Assembly: GCF_004745645.1 (NCBI RefSeq) | Contig: NZ_SRMB01000004.1 | Span: 62,001 to 126,000 of the forward strand | Length of the DNA stretch: 64,000 nt | Direction: 5' to 3' | Source of the DNA: Hymenobacter metallicola | Lineage (GTDB): Bacteria; Bacteroidota; Bacteroidia; Cytophagales; Hymenobacteraceae | In this document: positions 34,307 to 43,902 of the stretch, in pieces | Layout of the letters: every line of letters begins with the position of its first letter | Position numbering within the stretch: position 1 is the stretch's first letter | Made by a program: the position numbers and the translations under genes | The notes under the pieces: generated by a model | What the model saw: the letters and a program-made list of their open reading frames with translations, nothing else | Told to the model about the DNA's origin: nothing | The model's database searches: none

Positions 34307-37300
34307 ATGACGTCAACGTTTACGAACTCGTGGCGCCCGTGGCGGCCGGCCTTGTTAGGCGGCTTGCTGGTGGCGGCGCTGGGCGCTTCCCATCAGGCAG
34401 CCGCTCAACGCGTCCTCTGGGCCGACGACACCCAACTTCCAGCTGCGGCTCTTCCTACTACTAGCGCACTGCGTCAGTTCCGGCCAGTTTCTTTCCAAAT
34501 GGACGCGGTGCGGAGTGCCTTACAGCAAGCGCCGGCCGAACAGGGCGCCGGTGCCCGCAACTCGGCCACGGTTATTTCGCTCCCCCTGCCCGATGGCTCT
34601 TCTCAGCGCTTCCGGGTAGTGCAGGTTTCGGTAATGCACCCTACGCTGGCGGCAAAGTACCCCTCGATTAAAACCTACGCGGCCCAGGGCATCGACGACC
34701 CGGCCGCTACGGCCCGCATCGACGTGTCGCCGGCTGGTTTCCACGCCATGATTATGGGCAGCAAGGGCCAGACGATCTACATCGACCCGGCCGCCCAGGG
34801 CGACAATGTGCACCACTTGGTTTTCGACCGGCAGTCCATGGACCGCTCGGCCACCCGGGCGGTGTGCTTGAATACCGATACCGAAACGCTGGACGTGCCC
34901 AAGCCCGCCGAGTTTGCGCGCCAGCCCAACGGTACGCAGCTGCGTACCTACCGCCTGGCGCTGGCCTGCACGGCCGAGTACACGGCCAACAAGGGTGGCA
35001 CCAAACCCCAGGCCCTGGCGGCCATGGTCACGTCGGTGAACCGCGTGAGCGGCGTCTACGAGAAAGAAGTAGCCGTGCGGTTGGTGCTGATTGCCAATAC
35101 CGACCAGCTTATCTTCCTGGACCCGGCCACGGACCCGTATACCAACAACAGTGCCTCCACCATGCTGAATGAGAATCAGCGCACGATTTCTACCCTCATC
35201 GGGGAGGCTAACTATGACATCGGACACGTATTCAGCACCGTTGGCGGTGGCGTAGCGCAGAAGCCTTCGGTTTGCTTGCCAACCAACGCCTCATTCAGCC
35301 AAGGCAAAGCCCGCGGTGTAACGGGCCTGCCCAATCCCACTGGCGACGCGTTTGATATTGACTTCGTAGCCCACGAAATGGGTCACCAGTTTGGCGGCGA
35401 CCATACCTTCAACAGCAACACCGGCAACTGCGCCGGTAGCAACCGCTCCTCTACCTCGGCCTACGAGCCCGGCAGCGGCACCACGATTATGGCCTACGCG
35501 GGCATTTGCGCTCCCCAGGACTTGTCGCGCAATAGCGAGCCGTATTTCCACTCGCGCAGCTTCGACCAGATTGTTGCCCACATTACGGGCGCGGGCAACT
35601 GCGGCGTGGTGACGCCTACCAACAACCAGCCTCCGGTAGTAAACGCGGGTACTAACTACCGGATTCCGGTGAGCACGCCTTTCACTCTGACTGGCTCGGC
35701 CACGGATGCCAACAACGACCCGCTGACGTATTCCTGGGAGCAGTACAACCTGGGGCCGACCGGTTCGCCGACAGCCCCCGAAGGTGACGCGCCAATTTTC
35801 CGCTTCTTCACCCCCACGCCTTCGCCTTCGCGCACGTTCCCGAAGCTCTACAACCTGATTACCAACACCGACACGATCGGGGAGATTCTACCGACCTATG
35901 GCCGGCGTCTGATCTTCCGCTTGGTCGCCCGCGACAACCGCGTGGGCGGCGGCGGCGTCGATTACGACTCGATGCACGTAGTGGTGGTACCCACGGCTGG
36001 TCCGTTCCTGGTAACTTTCCCCAACACGCCGGTTTCGGCTAACCCCGTCCGGTGGCTGGCCGGTGCCCCCCAGCAGGTAACATGGAATGTAGCCAACACC
36101 ACGGCGGCCCCCATCAACGCCGCCAATGTTGACATCATGCTTTCTACCGACGGCGGCCGCACCTTCCCGACGGTACTGCTAGCTAACACGCCCAACGACG
36201 GAAGCCAGCAAGTAACGGTTCCGGCTAGCGTAGGCAACACCAGCGCCGCTCGAATCAAAATCCAGGCTTCAGGGAATATCTTCTTCGATATTTCCAATGA
36301 TAACTTCAACATTCAGGTACCTACGGGGCCAACCTTCTTCCTGACGCCCACTACGGCATCGGCCACTGCTCCGGCCATCTGCCCGGGTGGCACCACGACC
36401 CTGAACGTGGCAGTAGGTCAGTTGCAGGGTTTCACGGGTACGGTGGCCTTGTCGGCCAGCAACCTGCCCGCGGGGATGTCGGTAGCCTATACCAACGCCA
36501 GCGTAGCAGTGGGTGGCTCTACCCAGGCTACCATCACGACCACAGCGGCTACCCCTTCCGGCACTTACCTGATCAATCTGGTAGGCACCAGCGGCAGCAT
36601 TACGCAGCAGCAGCAATTCCTGATTACGGTTAATCAGCTGGCTACCCAGGCCGCGGCCCCGATTACGCCTACTGCCACCACCCGCACCACGCTGCGGCCC
36701 CGCTTCTCCTGGACGGCAGTGCCCAACGCTACGGGCTACGAAATTGAAATAGCTACCGATGCCGCATTCACCAACGTTGTGCTGCCGCTCACGGCCGTAA
36801 CTAGCACGACCTTTACCCCCCGGGTAGCGCTGCAGTCGGGCGTGACGTACTACTGGCGCGTGCGCGGTACGAGCACCTGCGGTACGGCTCCGTTCTCGGC
36901 GGTTACCTCGTTCCAGACCGGCACGAGTGTTTGTCAGACGATTGCCGCTACGCAAGTGCCGCGCACTTTCGCCGCCGGCGCCACCCGCTCGGTTACCTCG
37001 GTTATCAACGTAGCCAATGGGGAACTGGTATCGGATATCCGGATCAAGAACCTGACCATTACCCACCCGGACGTGAGTGAGCTGACGGTAACGCTGACCA
37101 ACCCAGCGGGTCGCTCGGCTGTGCTGCTGGCCAACCTCTGCCCTGGCACTGCCGACATCAATCTGAACTTCGACGACTCGGCTCCGGCCCGCATCAGCTG
37201 CCCGCTGAGCAGTGGCCTCACCGTGCAACCTGCCAACAGCCTCAGCGACCTGCTCAACGGCCCCGCCAGCGGCAACTGGACGCTGACTGTGAGCGACAAC

Positions 37301-37915
37301 AATGCGGCTAACGGCGGCACCTTGCGGGCCTGGAGCCTGGAAGTATGCACGCTGGGCACTGTTCCACCGGCGCCACTGTCCTTGCAGACGGTATATAACA
37401 CCTACAGCAACGGTACCGGCAAAGTGGATGTTATCTGGTCGGCAGACCCCGGCAGCAGCGCCACTTCGTACGAAATTGAGCGTTCCTTCCAGAACAACAC
37501 CAATTTCCAGCGCGTTGCCACGGTAGCCGCTCCGACTACTTACTACGAAGACCAAGTGACGGTAAACGGCCGCTACTTCTACCGCGTACGGTCCGTGAAT
37601 ACGATTGGCGCATCGGCTTATACCAACGAGGCTAATGTGCTCAGCAACAAAAACACGGCCCAGCTGAAAGGCATTCAGGTGTATCCTAACCCGAGCACCG
37701 GTATCTTCAAAGTGAGCGTAGACAATGCCCAGCGGGGCACGGTCAGCCTGCGGGTAACCGATGCGATGGGCCGCACGGTAGCCGCGCAAACGCTGACCAA
37801 AGGCGCCGCCCTGCTGCAGTACGAGCTGGACCTGAGCAAGCTCAGCACCGGCGTGTACCAGCTGCACATTAATATGCCCGATGGCACTTCCGTTCAGCGC
37901 CTGCTGAAGCAATAA
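34307..37915 (+). CDS. Secreted M12B (reprolysin-like) zinc metallopeptidase with T9SS sorting domain
   Basis: A 1202-residue multidomain protein. The signal peptide ends near ASHQAAAQ. The propeptide covers about 60-195. The catalytic domain (about 205-430) carries the zinc motif HEMGHQFGGDH (H356, E357, H360, H366), followed by a Met-turn-like TTIMAYAG. Next come a PKD-like segment (PPVVNAGTNYRI, about 445), two or three Ig/FN3-like modules, a proprotein convertase P-domain (about 875-1015, ISCPLSSG, SGNWTLTVSDNNAANGGTLRAWSLEVC) and an FN3 domain. A T9SS type A domain (IQVYPNPSTGIFKVSVD ... GVYQLHINMPDGTSVQRLLKQ) closes it. It is a predicted surface or secreted protease. A strong bidirectional terminator follows. 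Confidence 0.93.
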   Translation: MTSTFTNSWRPWRPALLGGLLVAALGASHQAAAQRVLWADDTQLPAAALPTTSALRQFRPVSFQMDAVRSALQQAPAEQGAGARNSATVISLPLPDGSSQRFRVVQVSVMHPTLAAKYPSIKTYAAQGIDDPAATARIDVSPAGFHAMIMGSKGQTIYIDPAAQGDNVHHLVFDRQSMDRSATRAVCLNTDTETLDVPKPAEFARQPNGTQLRTYRLALACTAEYTANKGGTKPQALAAMVTSVNRVSGVYEKEVAVRLVLIANTDQLIFLDPATDPYTNNSASTMLNENQRTISTLIGEANYDIGHVFSTVGGGVAQKPSVCLPTNASFSQGKARGVTGLPNPTGDAFDIDFVAHEMGHQFGGDHTFNSNTGNCAGSNRSSTSAYEPGSGTTIMAYAGICAPQDLSRNSEPYFHSRSFDQIVAHITGAGNCGVVTPTNNQPPVVNAGTNYRIPVSTPFTLTGSATDANNDPLTYSWEQYNLGPTGSPTAPEGDAPIFRFFTPTPSPSRTFPKLYNLITNTDTIGEILPTYGRRLIFRLVARDNRVGGGGVDYDSMHVVVVPTAGPFLVTFPNTPVSANPVRWLAGAPQQVTWNVANTTAAPINAANVDIMLSTDGGRTFPTVLLANTPNDGSQQVTVPASVGNTSAARIKIQASGNIFFDISNDNFNIQVPTGPTFFLTPTTASATAPAICPGGTTTLNVAVGQLQGFTGTVALSASNLPAGMSVAYTNASVAVGGSTQATITTTAATPSGTYLINLVGTSGSITQQQQFLITVNQLATQAAAPITPTATTRTTLRPRFSWTAVPNATGYEIEIATDAAFTNVVLPLTAVTSTTFTPRVALQSGVTYYWRVRGTSTCGTAPFSAVTSFQTGTSVCQTIAATQVPRTFAAGATRSVTSVINVANGELVSDIRIKNLTITHPDVSELTVTLTNPAGRSAVLLANLCPGTADINLNFDDSAPARISCPLSSGLTVQPANSLSDLLNGPASGNWTLTVSDNNAANGGTLRAWSLEVCTLGTVPPAPLSLQTVYNTYSNGTGKVDVIWSADPGSSATSYEIERSFQNNTNFQRVATVAAPTTYYEDQVTVNGRYFYRVRSVNTIGASAYTNEANVLSNKNTAQLKGIQVYPNPSTGIFKVSVDNAQRGTVSLRVTDAMGRTVAAQTLTKGAALLQYELDLSKLSTGVYQLHINMPDGTSVQRLLKQ

Positions 37916-37935
37916 GCAGCTTCGGTATAGCTCCT

Positions 37936-37973
37936 AAAAAAGGGCAGCTCCACACGTGGAGCTGCCCTTTTTA
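37936..37973. terminator. Bidirectional terminator between convergent genes
   Basis: A near-perfect palindrome: AAAAAGGGCAGCTCCA pairs with TGGAGCTGCCCTTTTT around CACG. A and T runs flank it on both sides. It serves the metallopeptidase and the HhH barrel gene. Confidence 0.9.
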
Positions 37974-38011
37974 TTTGAAGAGTAAGTTTGGTGCGTTGGT
38001 GAACGGCTGAG

Positions 38012-40123
38012 CTAGAACCGGTAGCGGGCCTGGGCTTTCACTTCCGAGCGGCGGGGCCCTTGTAGCTCTTCCAGACCGGAGCCAACCGTATCCTGGTTGC
38101 GGTAGTGGGTTTCGGCGTAGCGCAGCCACAGGGTGAGGTGCTTGGTACACTTCACCTCAGCAATGGCGTAGGCCCGGGTGCCCTGCCCGCTCAGGGCCGG
38201 TACGGAAAAGGCGTAGAGCACATCCTGCTCGAACACGTACTGCCGCGTATCGAAGTCGTCGGTATCGAATAGGGCATAGCGGCCGCTAAGCTGCAAACGC
38301 CGGCCGATTTTGACGGCGGCATCCTGGGCCAGCACGTAGCCCGTGCGCTGCGGACCGTTGTCTTCCCGGTAGTGGGTGCCCTGCAGGCGAGTGCGCAAGC
38401 TCAGATTCAGCGTGGGGCTGGTATCGTAAAACAACAGCAGACTGCGGCGCTGGGTGGGAGCCGTTTGGGGCAGGCTGCTCGCCGAGGCCACGTCGTACTC
38501 TTTTACCCGGTTGCGAATCTGTGCGTAGAGCAAGCTGGTTTTGGAGGGTGCAAAGGCTACGCGCACCAGCCAGTCGTAGCCCTGCGTGGGCGTGCCGGCC
38601 TGAAACTTCAGCCAGGGAAAGCTAAACTGGTCGTAATAGGCTGAAACTTCCCAGCGGGCAATAGGGCGCATCTTTAAACCAACATACAGCCCTTTCTCGT
38701 TGATATTGCGCGTGTTTTCGCTCAGCGCGTTGCCGTAAAACGTGTGAAAGTCGCGGGCGTAGTTGCGGTAAAGCAACGAGACGTCTACGGTGGAGGCCAG
38801 GCTGGCCAGCAGGCCGTTTACCGTACCCAGGCCACCACTGCTTGAGCGGGCCGTTTCGCCAAACAGAATGATGTTCCGGATAACGTAGCTGTAATGGGCG
38901 CCCAGGGCCAGGTTGTGCCGCCCCCGAAACTCGAAAGCATTATAGAGCTCGGCCTGCCGTTGCAGGGGTTTATCGAAGTGGGTATCGACGGCCGTAAGGC
39001 CCGCGCTGAAATTGCTGCTACGGCTGGTATATGTCAGGTTGCCGCCCCCAATGGTTTCGCGCAGGGTTTGACGGTTGGCCAGCTCCGACGCGGTGCGGTG
39101 AAACCCGGTAATCAGAAAGCCCGACGAAAACTCATCAAACTCGGCCAGCGAGTCGGTGGCAGTTTGGACGTTGGCATCCACCCGCTTGCGCGACAGGAAA
39201 GCCGTGGCCCGCAGCGTCGAGGTGAGGTTGAACGTGGCGGCGGCTCCGCGGAAGAAGGTGCTTTCGAGCACTGAGGAATAAGGCCGCACGCCCAGGCTAC
39301 TGCGCCGAATGGTGGTAATTGTTTCGGCCCCTTTGCCCACCTGCAGCCCCGACGACAGCAGCAGCCCTTGCCCGAATTGCAGTTGATAGTCACCCAGGGC
39401 CAGGGTTTTGAGCCGCCCCCGCTCCTGCAGCACAAAGTGGCCGGAGTAAAAATCGGCGCCGTAGCGGCGGGTACTGGGGCTCCAGGTTAGCGGTTCGCCC
39501 GCATCTTTTTCCGCCGTCAACCCCAGGCTGAAGTCGCGCTGGTGGCTGACCCGAAAACGCGCCATTAGCTTGTCGGGCGAGCCCAGGTAACGGCTGCTCA
39601 GGCTACCACTGCGGCTTACGGTGGGGGCTGTGTAGCCCTCCCGCTCCTGCAGCACCCGCTCGTAGCGCACAAACAGCGCGTTGTTGTCTTCCTGGGCAAT
39701 CCGCTTCCACAAAGGACCCCGAGCTGAATTGCCCAGGTTGCTTTGCACCGCCACGAAAGGCGACACCCGGTAGATAGTGCGCAGGTCGAAGCCCTCGATG
39801 CTTTGCAGCTCGTATAGGCTGATGAGGTTGCCCTGGGTTTGCCGGTGCTCGAGCAAGGCCGAAATCTGGGTTTCGGAGAGCAGCAGCAGGGCCCGCAGTT
39901 CCTCGCGCGTGGCCGTGTTCAGGTTTAGCGGCGTCTGGTAGTAAAGCAGTAGCGTTTCGTAGAGGTCCTCATAGGGCACCTGGTCACTCTGAATTTCAGC
40001 AAAGAGCTCCTGCACGAGCCGGTCCAGGTCGGCGGGAGGGCGCACGTATTCCTGGGCCAGCACTGGCCCCGCCGTCAGCAGTAGCAGCCCGAGGGTTGCC
40101 AGCGGCACGAAAGGTAGTTTCAT
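38012..40123 (-). CDS. Outer-membrane barrel protein with an N-terminal helix-hairpin-helix segment
   Basis: A 703-residue protein with signal peptide MKLPFVPLATLGLLLLTAGPVLAQ. Residues about 60-125 hold ComEA-like helix-hairpin-helix motifs (PLNLNTATREELRALLLLSETQISALLEHR, LQSIEGFDLRTIYRVSPF). The rest is long amphipathic beta strands ending in VKAQARYRF, typical of an outer-membrane barrel. Such proteins are usually annotated as ComEA/helix-hairpin-helix proteins in Bacteroidota, but the barrel makes a DNA-binding role doubtful. It overlaps the upstream gene by four bases (ATGA), so the two are coupled. Confidence 0.82.
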   Translation of the reverse strand: MKLPFVPLATLGLLLLTAGPVLAQEYVRPPADLDRLVQELFAEIQSDQVPYEDLYETLLLYYQTPLNLNTATREELRALLLLSETQISALLEHRQTQGNLISLYELQSIEGFDLRTIYRVSPFVAVQSNLGNSARGPLWKRIAQEDNNALFVRYERVLQEREGYTAPTVSRSGSLSSRYLGSPDKLMARFRVSHQRDFSLGLTAEKDAGEPLTWSPSTRRYGADFYSGHFVLQERGRLKTLALGDYQLQFGQGLLLSSGLQVGKGAETITTIRRSSLGVRPYSSVLESTFFRGAAATFNLTSTLRATAFLSRKRVDANVQTATDSLAEFDEFSSGFLITGFHRTASELANRQTLRETIGGGNLTYTSRSSNFSAGLTAVDTHFDKPLQRQAELYNAFEFRGRHNLALGAHYSYVIRNIILFGETARSSSGGLGTVNGLLASLASTVDVSLLYRNYARDFHTFYGNALSENTRNINEKGLYVGLKMRPIARWEVSAYYDQFSFPWLKFQAGTPTQGYDWLVRVAFAPSKTSLLYAQIRNRVKEYDVASASSLPQTAPTQRRSLLLFYDTSPTLNLSLRTRLQGTHYREDNGPQRTGYVLAQDAAVKIGRRLQLSGRYALFDTDDFDTRQYVFEQDVLYAFSVPALSGQGTRAYAIAEVKCTKHLTLWLRYAETHYRNQDTVGSGLEELQGPRRSEVKAQARYRF

Positions 40124-40974
40124 TGGGCCGCTCGGTTGAGTTGCAAGCCAATGGCTAGGTGCTGACTCAAGCCCAGGGCCGTGTGCCAGGCTGCCGCGTA
40201 ATCAATGCGGAATTGCCCGGCTTTCAACCCTACCCCGCCAGTAGTTTGGCGACTAAGCGTCGACAAGCCCCCGCGCACGACCAGGGCATCTAGCACCTGA
40301 TACTCGATACCGGCCTTAAAATCGGCACTCTGGTCTACATCCTTCTCGGTTTCGGCATTCAGCATCACCTTCTCGGTAGGGCGAAAGGAAAGGCCGGCCT
40401 TGAGCACCGTGGGAACCCGCTCGTTCGCATATTCAGCCAAGCGGGCCTGGTTCAGATTGTAGAGGTAGGCTCCGAAAAACAGCCGTTTGGGCACCACTTC
40501 GGCTTGCCCGCCGAGCGAAACGGCCACGGCCCGCTTGCTGCCCAGCCCCTCGATGCTGACTTGCAGCACATCGAACCGGGCCCCAACGCTGATCAGGCTG
40601 CCGCGGTAGCCGTAGCCGGCCCCCACGCGCTGTTCGGAGTAGAGCTTGTCGCCGAAGCGCTGGGCCTCGAAGCCAACGACGCCTTTGGTAGCCTTGCCGT
40701 CGGTAGGGGCGCCAAGTGGCAGGGCCGCGGCCAGCACGGCCGTGTTCAGGGCCCGGCTCAGGTAACGGTTTTCGGCATAGAAACCCACCGCCGGGCTCGT
40801 CACCTGCCCCAGGCCGGCTACGTTGTTGCCCACCGACCACACGTCGGCCAGGGTGACGGAAGCGTTGCCCAATGCCGCGGCCCGGGCCCCGCGTACCCCG
40901 GGCCCGTTGCCCTGCGCTACGGCTAGGGAAGTGAATAACAATAAGACACTCAACGATAGGTAGATTTTTGGCAT
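40120..40974 (-). CDS. PorV/PorQ-like outer-membrane barrel protein
   Basis: A 284-residue protein with signal peptide MPKIYLSLSVLLLFTSLAVAQ. The start of the mature part (GARAAALGNASVTLADVWSVGNNVAGLG) matches the N-terminal signature of the PorV/PorQ/FadL-like family (asymmetric barrel with a helical N-terminus). Many Gly- and aromatic-rich strands follow. In T9SS bacteria such proteins can shuttle or anchor cargo, but this copy could equally serve the coupled downstream barrel gene. The assignment to PorV versus PorQ is not possible by eye. Confidence 0.78.
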   Translation of the reverse strand: MPKIYLSLSVLLLFTSLAVAQGNGPGVRGARAAALGNASVTLADVWSVGNNVAGLGQVTSPAVGFYAENRYLSRALNTAVLAAALPLGAPTDGKATKGVVGFEAQRFGDKLYSEQRVGAGYGYRGSLISVGARFDVLQVSIEGLGSKRAVAVSLGGQAEVVPKRLFFGAYLYNLNQARLAEYANERVPTVLKAGLSFRPTEKVMLNAETEKDVDQSADFKAGIEYQVLDALVVRGGLSTLSRQTTGGVGLKAGQFRIDYAAAWHTALGLSQHLAIGLQLNRAAQ

Positions 40975-41076
40975 AGGCTCAGGACCTTGGCTTGTCGACA
41001 GTTTTTTAGCTCCCTAAGTAGGAGAATGTTGCGCTAAAACAAAGCATGTGCAAGGCGGTATTTTCCGGCCCGCCGC

Positions 41077-41111
41077 AAAAAGGCCCCGACACGTGCAGTG
41101 CCGGGGCCTTT
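41077..41111 (-). terminator. Terminator of the S46 peptidase gene
   Basis: AAAGGCCCCG/CGGGGCCTTT stem with a 13-base loop; on the reverse strand it is followed by T residues. It lies 26 bases past the peptidase stop. Confidence 0.8.
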
Positions 41112-41136
41112 CAAGCCACTAGAAGACGATTGGAAC

Positions 41137-43458
41137 CTACATGCCGGCGGCGCCTTCCACCTTTTCCTTGGTTTTCTTCTTTTTCACCTTGGTTTTCTGC
41201 CCGTCGTCGGTCTTGACTTTCATCTTGTCTACGTCGCCGAGCTGGTTGAGCATGGCCGAGCTGCTGTTTTGCGGACCCACGCCGGGATTTGGGCCGTTGT
41301 TGACAATGGTCATTTCGTCAACCAGGGCTTTCCCCCCTCCGAGGTTTTCCACGCACCAGAGCACGTAGCGAATATCCACGTTGATGCAGCGTTTCAGGTC
41401 CGGGTCGTACGCTAGGTCGCCGGTCATGGCTTCCCAGTTGCCGTCGAAGGCAATGCCAATCAGCTCCCCACGACCGTTGATAACCGGGGAGCCGGAGTTG
41501 CCGCCCGTAATGTCGTTGTCGGTGGTAAAGGCCACGTGCAGGGTGCCGTCCTTGTCGGCAAAGCGGCCGTAATCTTTGGCCCGCAGCAGTTCACTTTCCT
41601 TCTTAGGCACCACAAACTCGGGGTTGGTGGGGTCTTCCTTGTCCAGAATACCCTGGGCCGTGGTGTAGTACTTGTAGTCTACCGCGTCGCGGGGCGAGTA
41701 GTCACGCACGGTGCCGTAGCTCAGGCGCAGCGTCGAGTTGGCGTCGGGCGAGTATACCTTGCTGGTGTTCTTTTCGCGCAGCGCCGCCACATAGGCGCGG
41801 TTGGCGCGGGCCAGCGTGGCCTGGTAGCCCTGAATTTTGGGAATGATATTCTGGGAGTAGTTGGTATACACCGAGTTCCAGGTTTTAAACCCGGCGTCGG
41901 CTTCCAGCTTAGCCAGCGTGGGCGCGGCCAGGAAGGCTTCAGTCTTGGCTTTCGAGGTCAGGAAGGAGTTGGCAAACACGTAGTCGGCATACTTCTGCAT
42001 CGAGCCGCCGTACTGTTTCTGCACCGTCTGGAATACGTCGGGCTGCTGGGCCTTGGGCACATCGGTAGCATACATCTGCATCAGGGCCGCAAACACCTTC
42101 TTGTCGGTTGGGGCATTATAGTCCTTGAAGTGCTCTTCCGCGGCCCCCTTCAAATCAGCCACCGCCTTTTGCACCGCGGCTTTATCGGCTTTAGGATCTT
42201 TGAGCAGGTTGTACAGGGCCGAGAAGCGCCCAGCATAGGCCACGATTTCGGTGCCGTAGGCGGCTTCGTTGACATACACCGAGCTCAGGTTGTACTCGCG
42301 CAGACCGGCGTAGGCCTGGTTGATGTCGTTCAGAGCCGAGCCGTAGTTCTGGCCCCGGGTAGCATCGGCCGCAATCCACTGCAGAAGCGAGGCTTCCTCA
42401 GCCTTCTTCTGGTCTACGGTTTTCAGGCGCTTCATGCCCTCATTCTGCCCAATGTAGTATTTCCAGTAGTTGGCAATGCTGGCGTATTTGGAGGCATACT
42501 TCAGGCGAATGGCGGGGTTGGCGTCCGAGTCTTCCTTCCACAGTTTCAGGCGGGTGTCGCGCAGCTTGATGCGGGCCGGGTTGCTTTGGTCCAGGGTCAG
42601 CTGTAGGCCGGCGGCGGGCAGGAAACGCTGGGTGCGGCCAGGGAAGCCGAACACCATGGCAAAGTCACCTTCGCTCACGCCCTGCAAGCTCACGGGCAGG
42701 TGCTTTTTGGGTACGTAGGGCACGTTGTCGGCCTGGGGACCAGCCGTGGGCTTGTTGTTCTTGTCGGCGTACACCCGGAACATCGAGAAGTCGCCGGTGT
42801 GGCGGGGCCACTCCCAGTTGTCGGTATCACCGCCGAACTTGCCAATGGCTTCCGGCGGGGCGCCGACCAGGCGCACGTCGCCGAAGCGCTGGTAGACGAA
42901 CATGTAGTACTCGTTGCCGGCAAAAAAGTCGCGCACGTAGGCCACGTACTGCCCGTTTTCCTTGGCCGCATCCGCCAGTTCCTTCTGCCGCTTCTGAATC
43001 AGCACGGTGCGCTCCATCTCCGACGTCTGGGGCGTGATGCCTTCCAGCACCTTGCCCGTCACGTCTTCCATGCGCACCAGGATATCCACGAACAGGCCGG
43101 GGTTGGTTTTCTCCTCGCTCTTGGTGGTGGCAAAGAAGCCTTTTTCCAGGATGTTATTTTCCGGCGTGCTGTGGGTCTGAATAGCGTCGTAGCCGCAGTG
43201 GTGGTTGGTCAGCAACAGGCCCTGGCTGCTCACAAACTCGCCGGTGCAAAAGCCGCCCAGCTGCACAATGGCATCTTTCAGGCTGGCATTATTGACGTCG
43301 TAAATTTCTTCGGCCGTCAGCTTCAGGCCTTTTTTCTGCATGTCGGCGTAGTTCAACCGCTTCACATACAGCGGCAGCCACATACCTTCGTCGGCACGGG
43401 CCGCGGCAGGCACGAGCAGCGCCAGCAGCAAAACCGTAGCCCAGAGTTTTTGTAACAT
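41137..43458 (-). CDS. S46 family dipeptidyl-peptidase, DPP7-like
   Basis: A 773-residue periplasmic serine peptidase that removes dipeptides from peptide N-termini. The signal peptide is MLQKLWATVLLLALLVPAAARA. The catalytic His lies in TNHHCGYDA (86-87), an Asp in NWEWPRHTGDF (D223) and the Ser in GGNSGSPV (S655). Residue 673 (AFDGNW) is Gly. In characterised S46 enzymes Gly here goes with DPP7-type preference for hydrophobic P1 residues, whereas Arg marks Asp/Glu-specific DPP11. A Lys-rich tail of about 50 residues extends beyond the usual C-terminus. The frame is open upstream to 43797 across the yidD region, but ATG 43458 begins the signal peptide. Confidence 0.93.
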   Translation of the reverse strand: MLQKLWATVLLLALLVPAAARADEGMWLPLYVKRLNYADMQKKGLKLTAEEIYDVNNASLKDAIVQLGGFCTGEFVSSQGLLLTNHHCGYDAIQTHSTPENNILEKGFFATTKSEEKTNPGLFVDILVRMEDVTGKVLEGITPQTSEMERTVLIQKRQKELADAAKENGQYVAYVRDFFAGNEYYMFVYQRFGDVRLVGAPPEAIGKFGGDTDNWEWPRHTGDFSMFRVYADKNNKPTAGPQADNVPYVPKKHLPVSLQGVSEGDFAMVFGFPGRTQRFLPAAGLQLTLDQSNPARIKLRDTRLKLWKEDSDANPAIRLKYASKYASIANYWKYYIGQNEGMKRLKTVDQKKAEEASLLQWIAADATRGQNYGSALNDINQAYAGLREYNLSSVYVNEAAYGTEIVAYAGRFSALYNLLKDPKADKAAVQKAVADLKGAAEEHFKDYNAPTDKKVFAALMQMYATDVPKAQQPDVFQTVQKQYGGSMQKYADYVFANSFLTSKAKTEAFLAAPTLAKLEADAGFKTWNSVYTNYSQNIIPKIQGYQATLARANRAYVAALREKNTSKVYSPDANSTLRLSYGTVRDYSPRDAVDYKYYTTAQGILDKEDPTNPEFVVPKKESELLRAKDYGRFADKDGTLHVAFTTDNDITGGNSGSPVINGRGELIGIAFDGNWEAMTGDLAYDPDLKRCINVDIRYVLWCVENLGGGKALVDEMTIVNNGPNPGVGPQNSSSAMLNQLGDVDKMKVKTDDGQKTKVKKKKTKEKVEGAAGM

Positions 43459-43517
43459 GGGTGGAAAGTGGGAAAGTGAAAGGAAACCCGAACCGCAGGC
43501 CGGGCTGTTTAGTAAGC

Positions 43518-43525
43518 CAAACTTA
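43518..43525 (-). promoter_or_regulatory. -7 element TAAGTTTG for the S46 peptidase
   Basis: The reverse strand carries an exact TAnnTTTG match about 60 bases ahead of the ATG at 43458. No TTG at standard spacing. Confidence 0.5.
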
Positions 43526-43596
43526 CGAAAACGTGGTTCGGTTCTCGTCCCCCAACCTTCCGCTGCTAGCTTTACGTGCTCCTTTACTTCTCCCCC

Positions 43597-43818
43597 ATGT
43601 CCTACCTGTTTCGTCAGCTGTTGCTGGGCCTGATCTGGGTGTACCGCAACCTGATTTCGCCCCTGACGCCGCCCAGCTGCCGCTACCAGCCCACGTGCTC
43701 GGCCTACGCGGCTCAGGCGGTGCAAAAGCACGGGCCCTGGCGGGGCGGCTGGCTGGCCCTGCGCCGCATCGGCCGCTGCCACCCCTGGGGCGGCCACGGC
43801 TACGACCCCGTACCTTAA
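43597..43818 (+). CDS. yidD: Membrane protein insertion efficiency factor
   Basis: A 73-residue protein, typical YidD size. An amphipathic N-terminal helix (MSYLFRQLLLGLIWVYRNLI) leads to the family signature SPLTPPSCRYQPTCSAYAAQAVQKHG, and GRCHPWGGHGYDPVP closes it. YidD aids YidC-dependent insertion at the inner membrane. The neighbours rnpA/yidC usual in other phyla are absent here. A TAGCTTTA motif at 43567-43574 may be its -7 element. It is divergent from the S46 peptidase. Confidence 0.95.
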   Translation: MSYLFRQLLLGLIWVYRNLISPLTPPSCRYQPTCSAYAAQAVQKHGPWRGGWLALRRIGRCHPWGGHGYDPVP

Positions 43819-43902
43819 GCGGCCGGCCTGCGTATAGGCTACTTCCTCTTAGTGCCTTTGCCCGGGCGGCAAAGGCTTTTTTCAGCTATATTTTTTTCAC
43901 GC

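Noticed and set aside
36269..37912. 547-codon reverse frame
   Set aside because: It is antisense to the C-terminal half of the metallopeptidase and has no signal or domain.
43459..43797. Upstream extension of the S46 peptidase
   Set aside because: It would run antisense through yidD and place the signal peptide internally; ATG 43458 begins a normal signal peptide.
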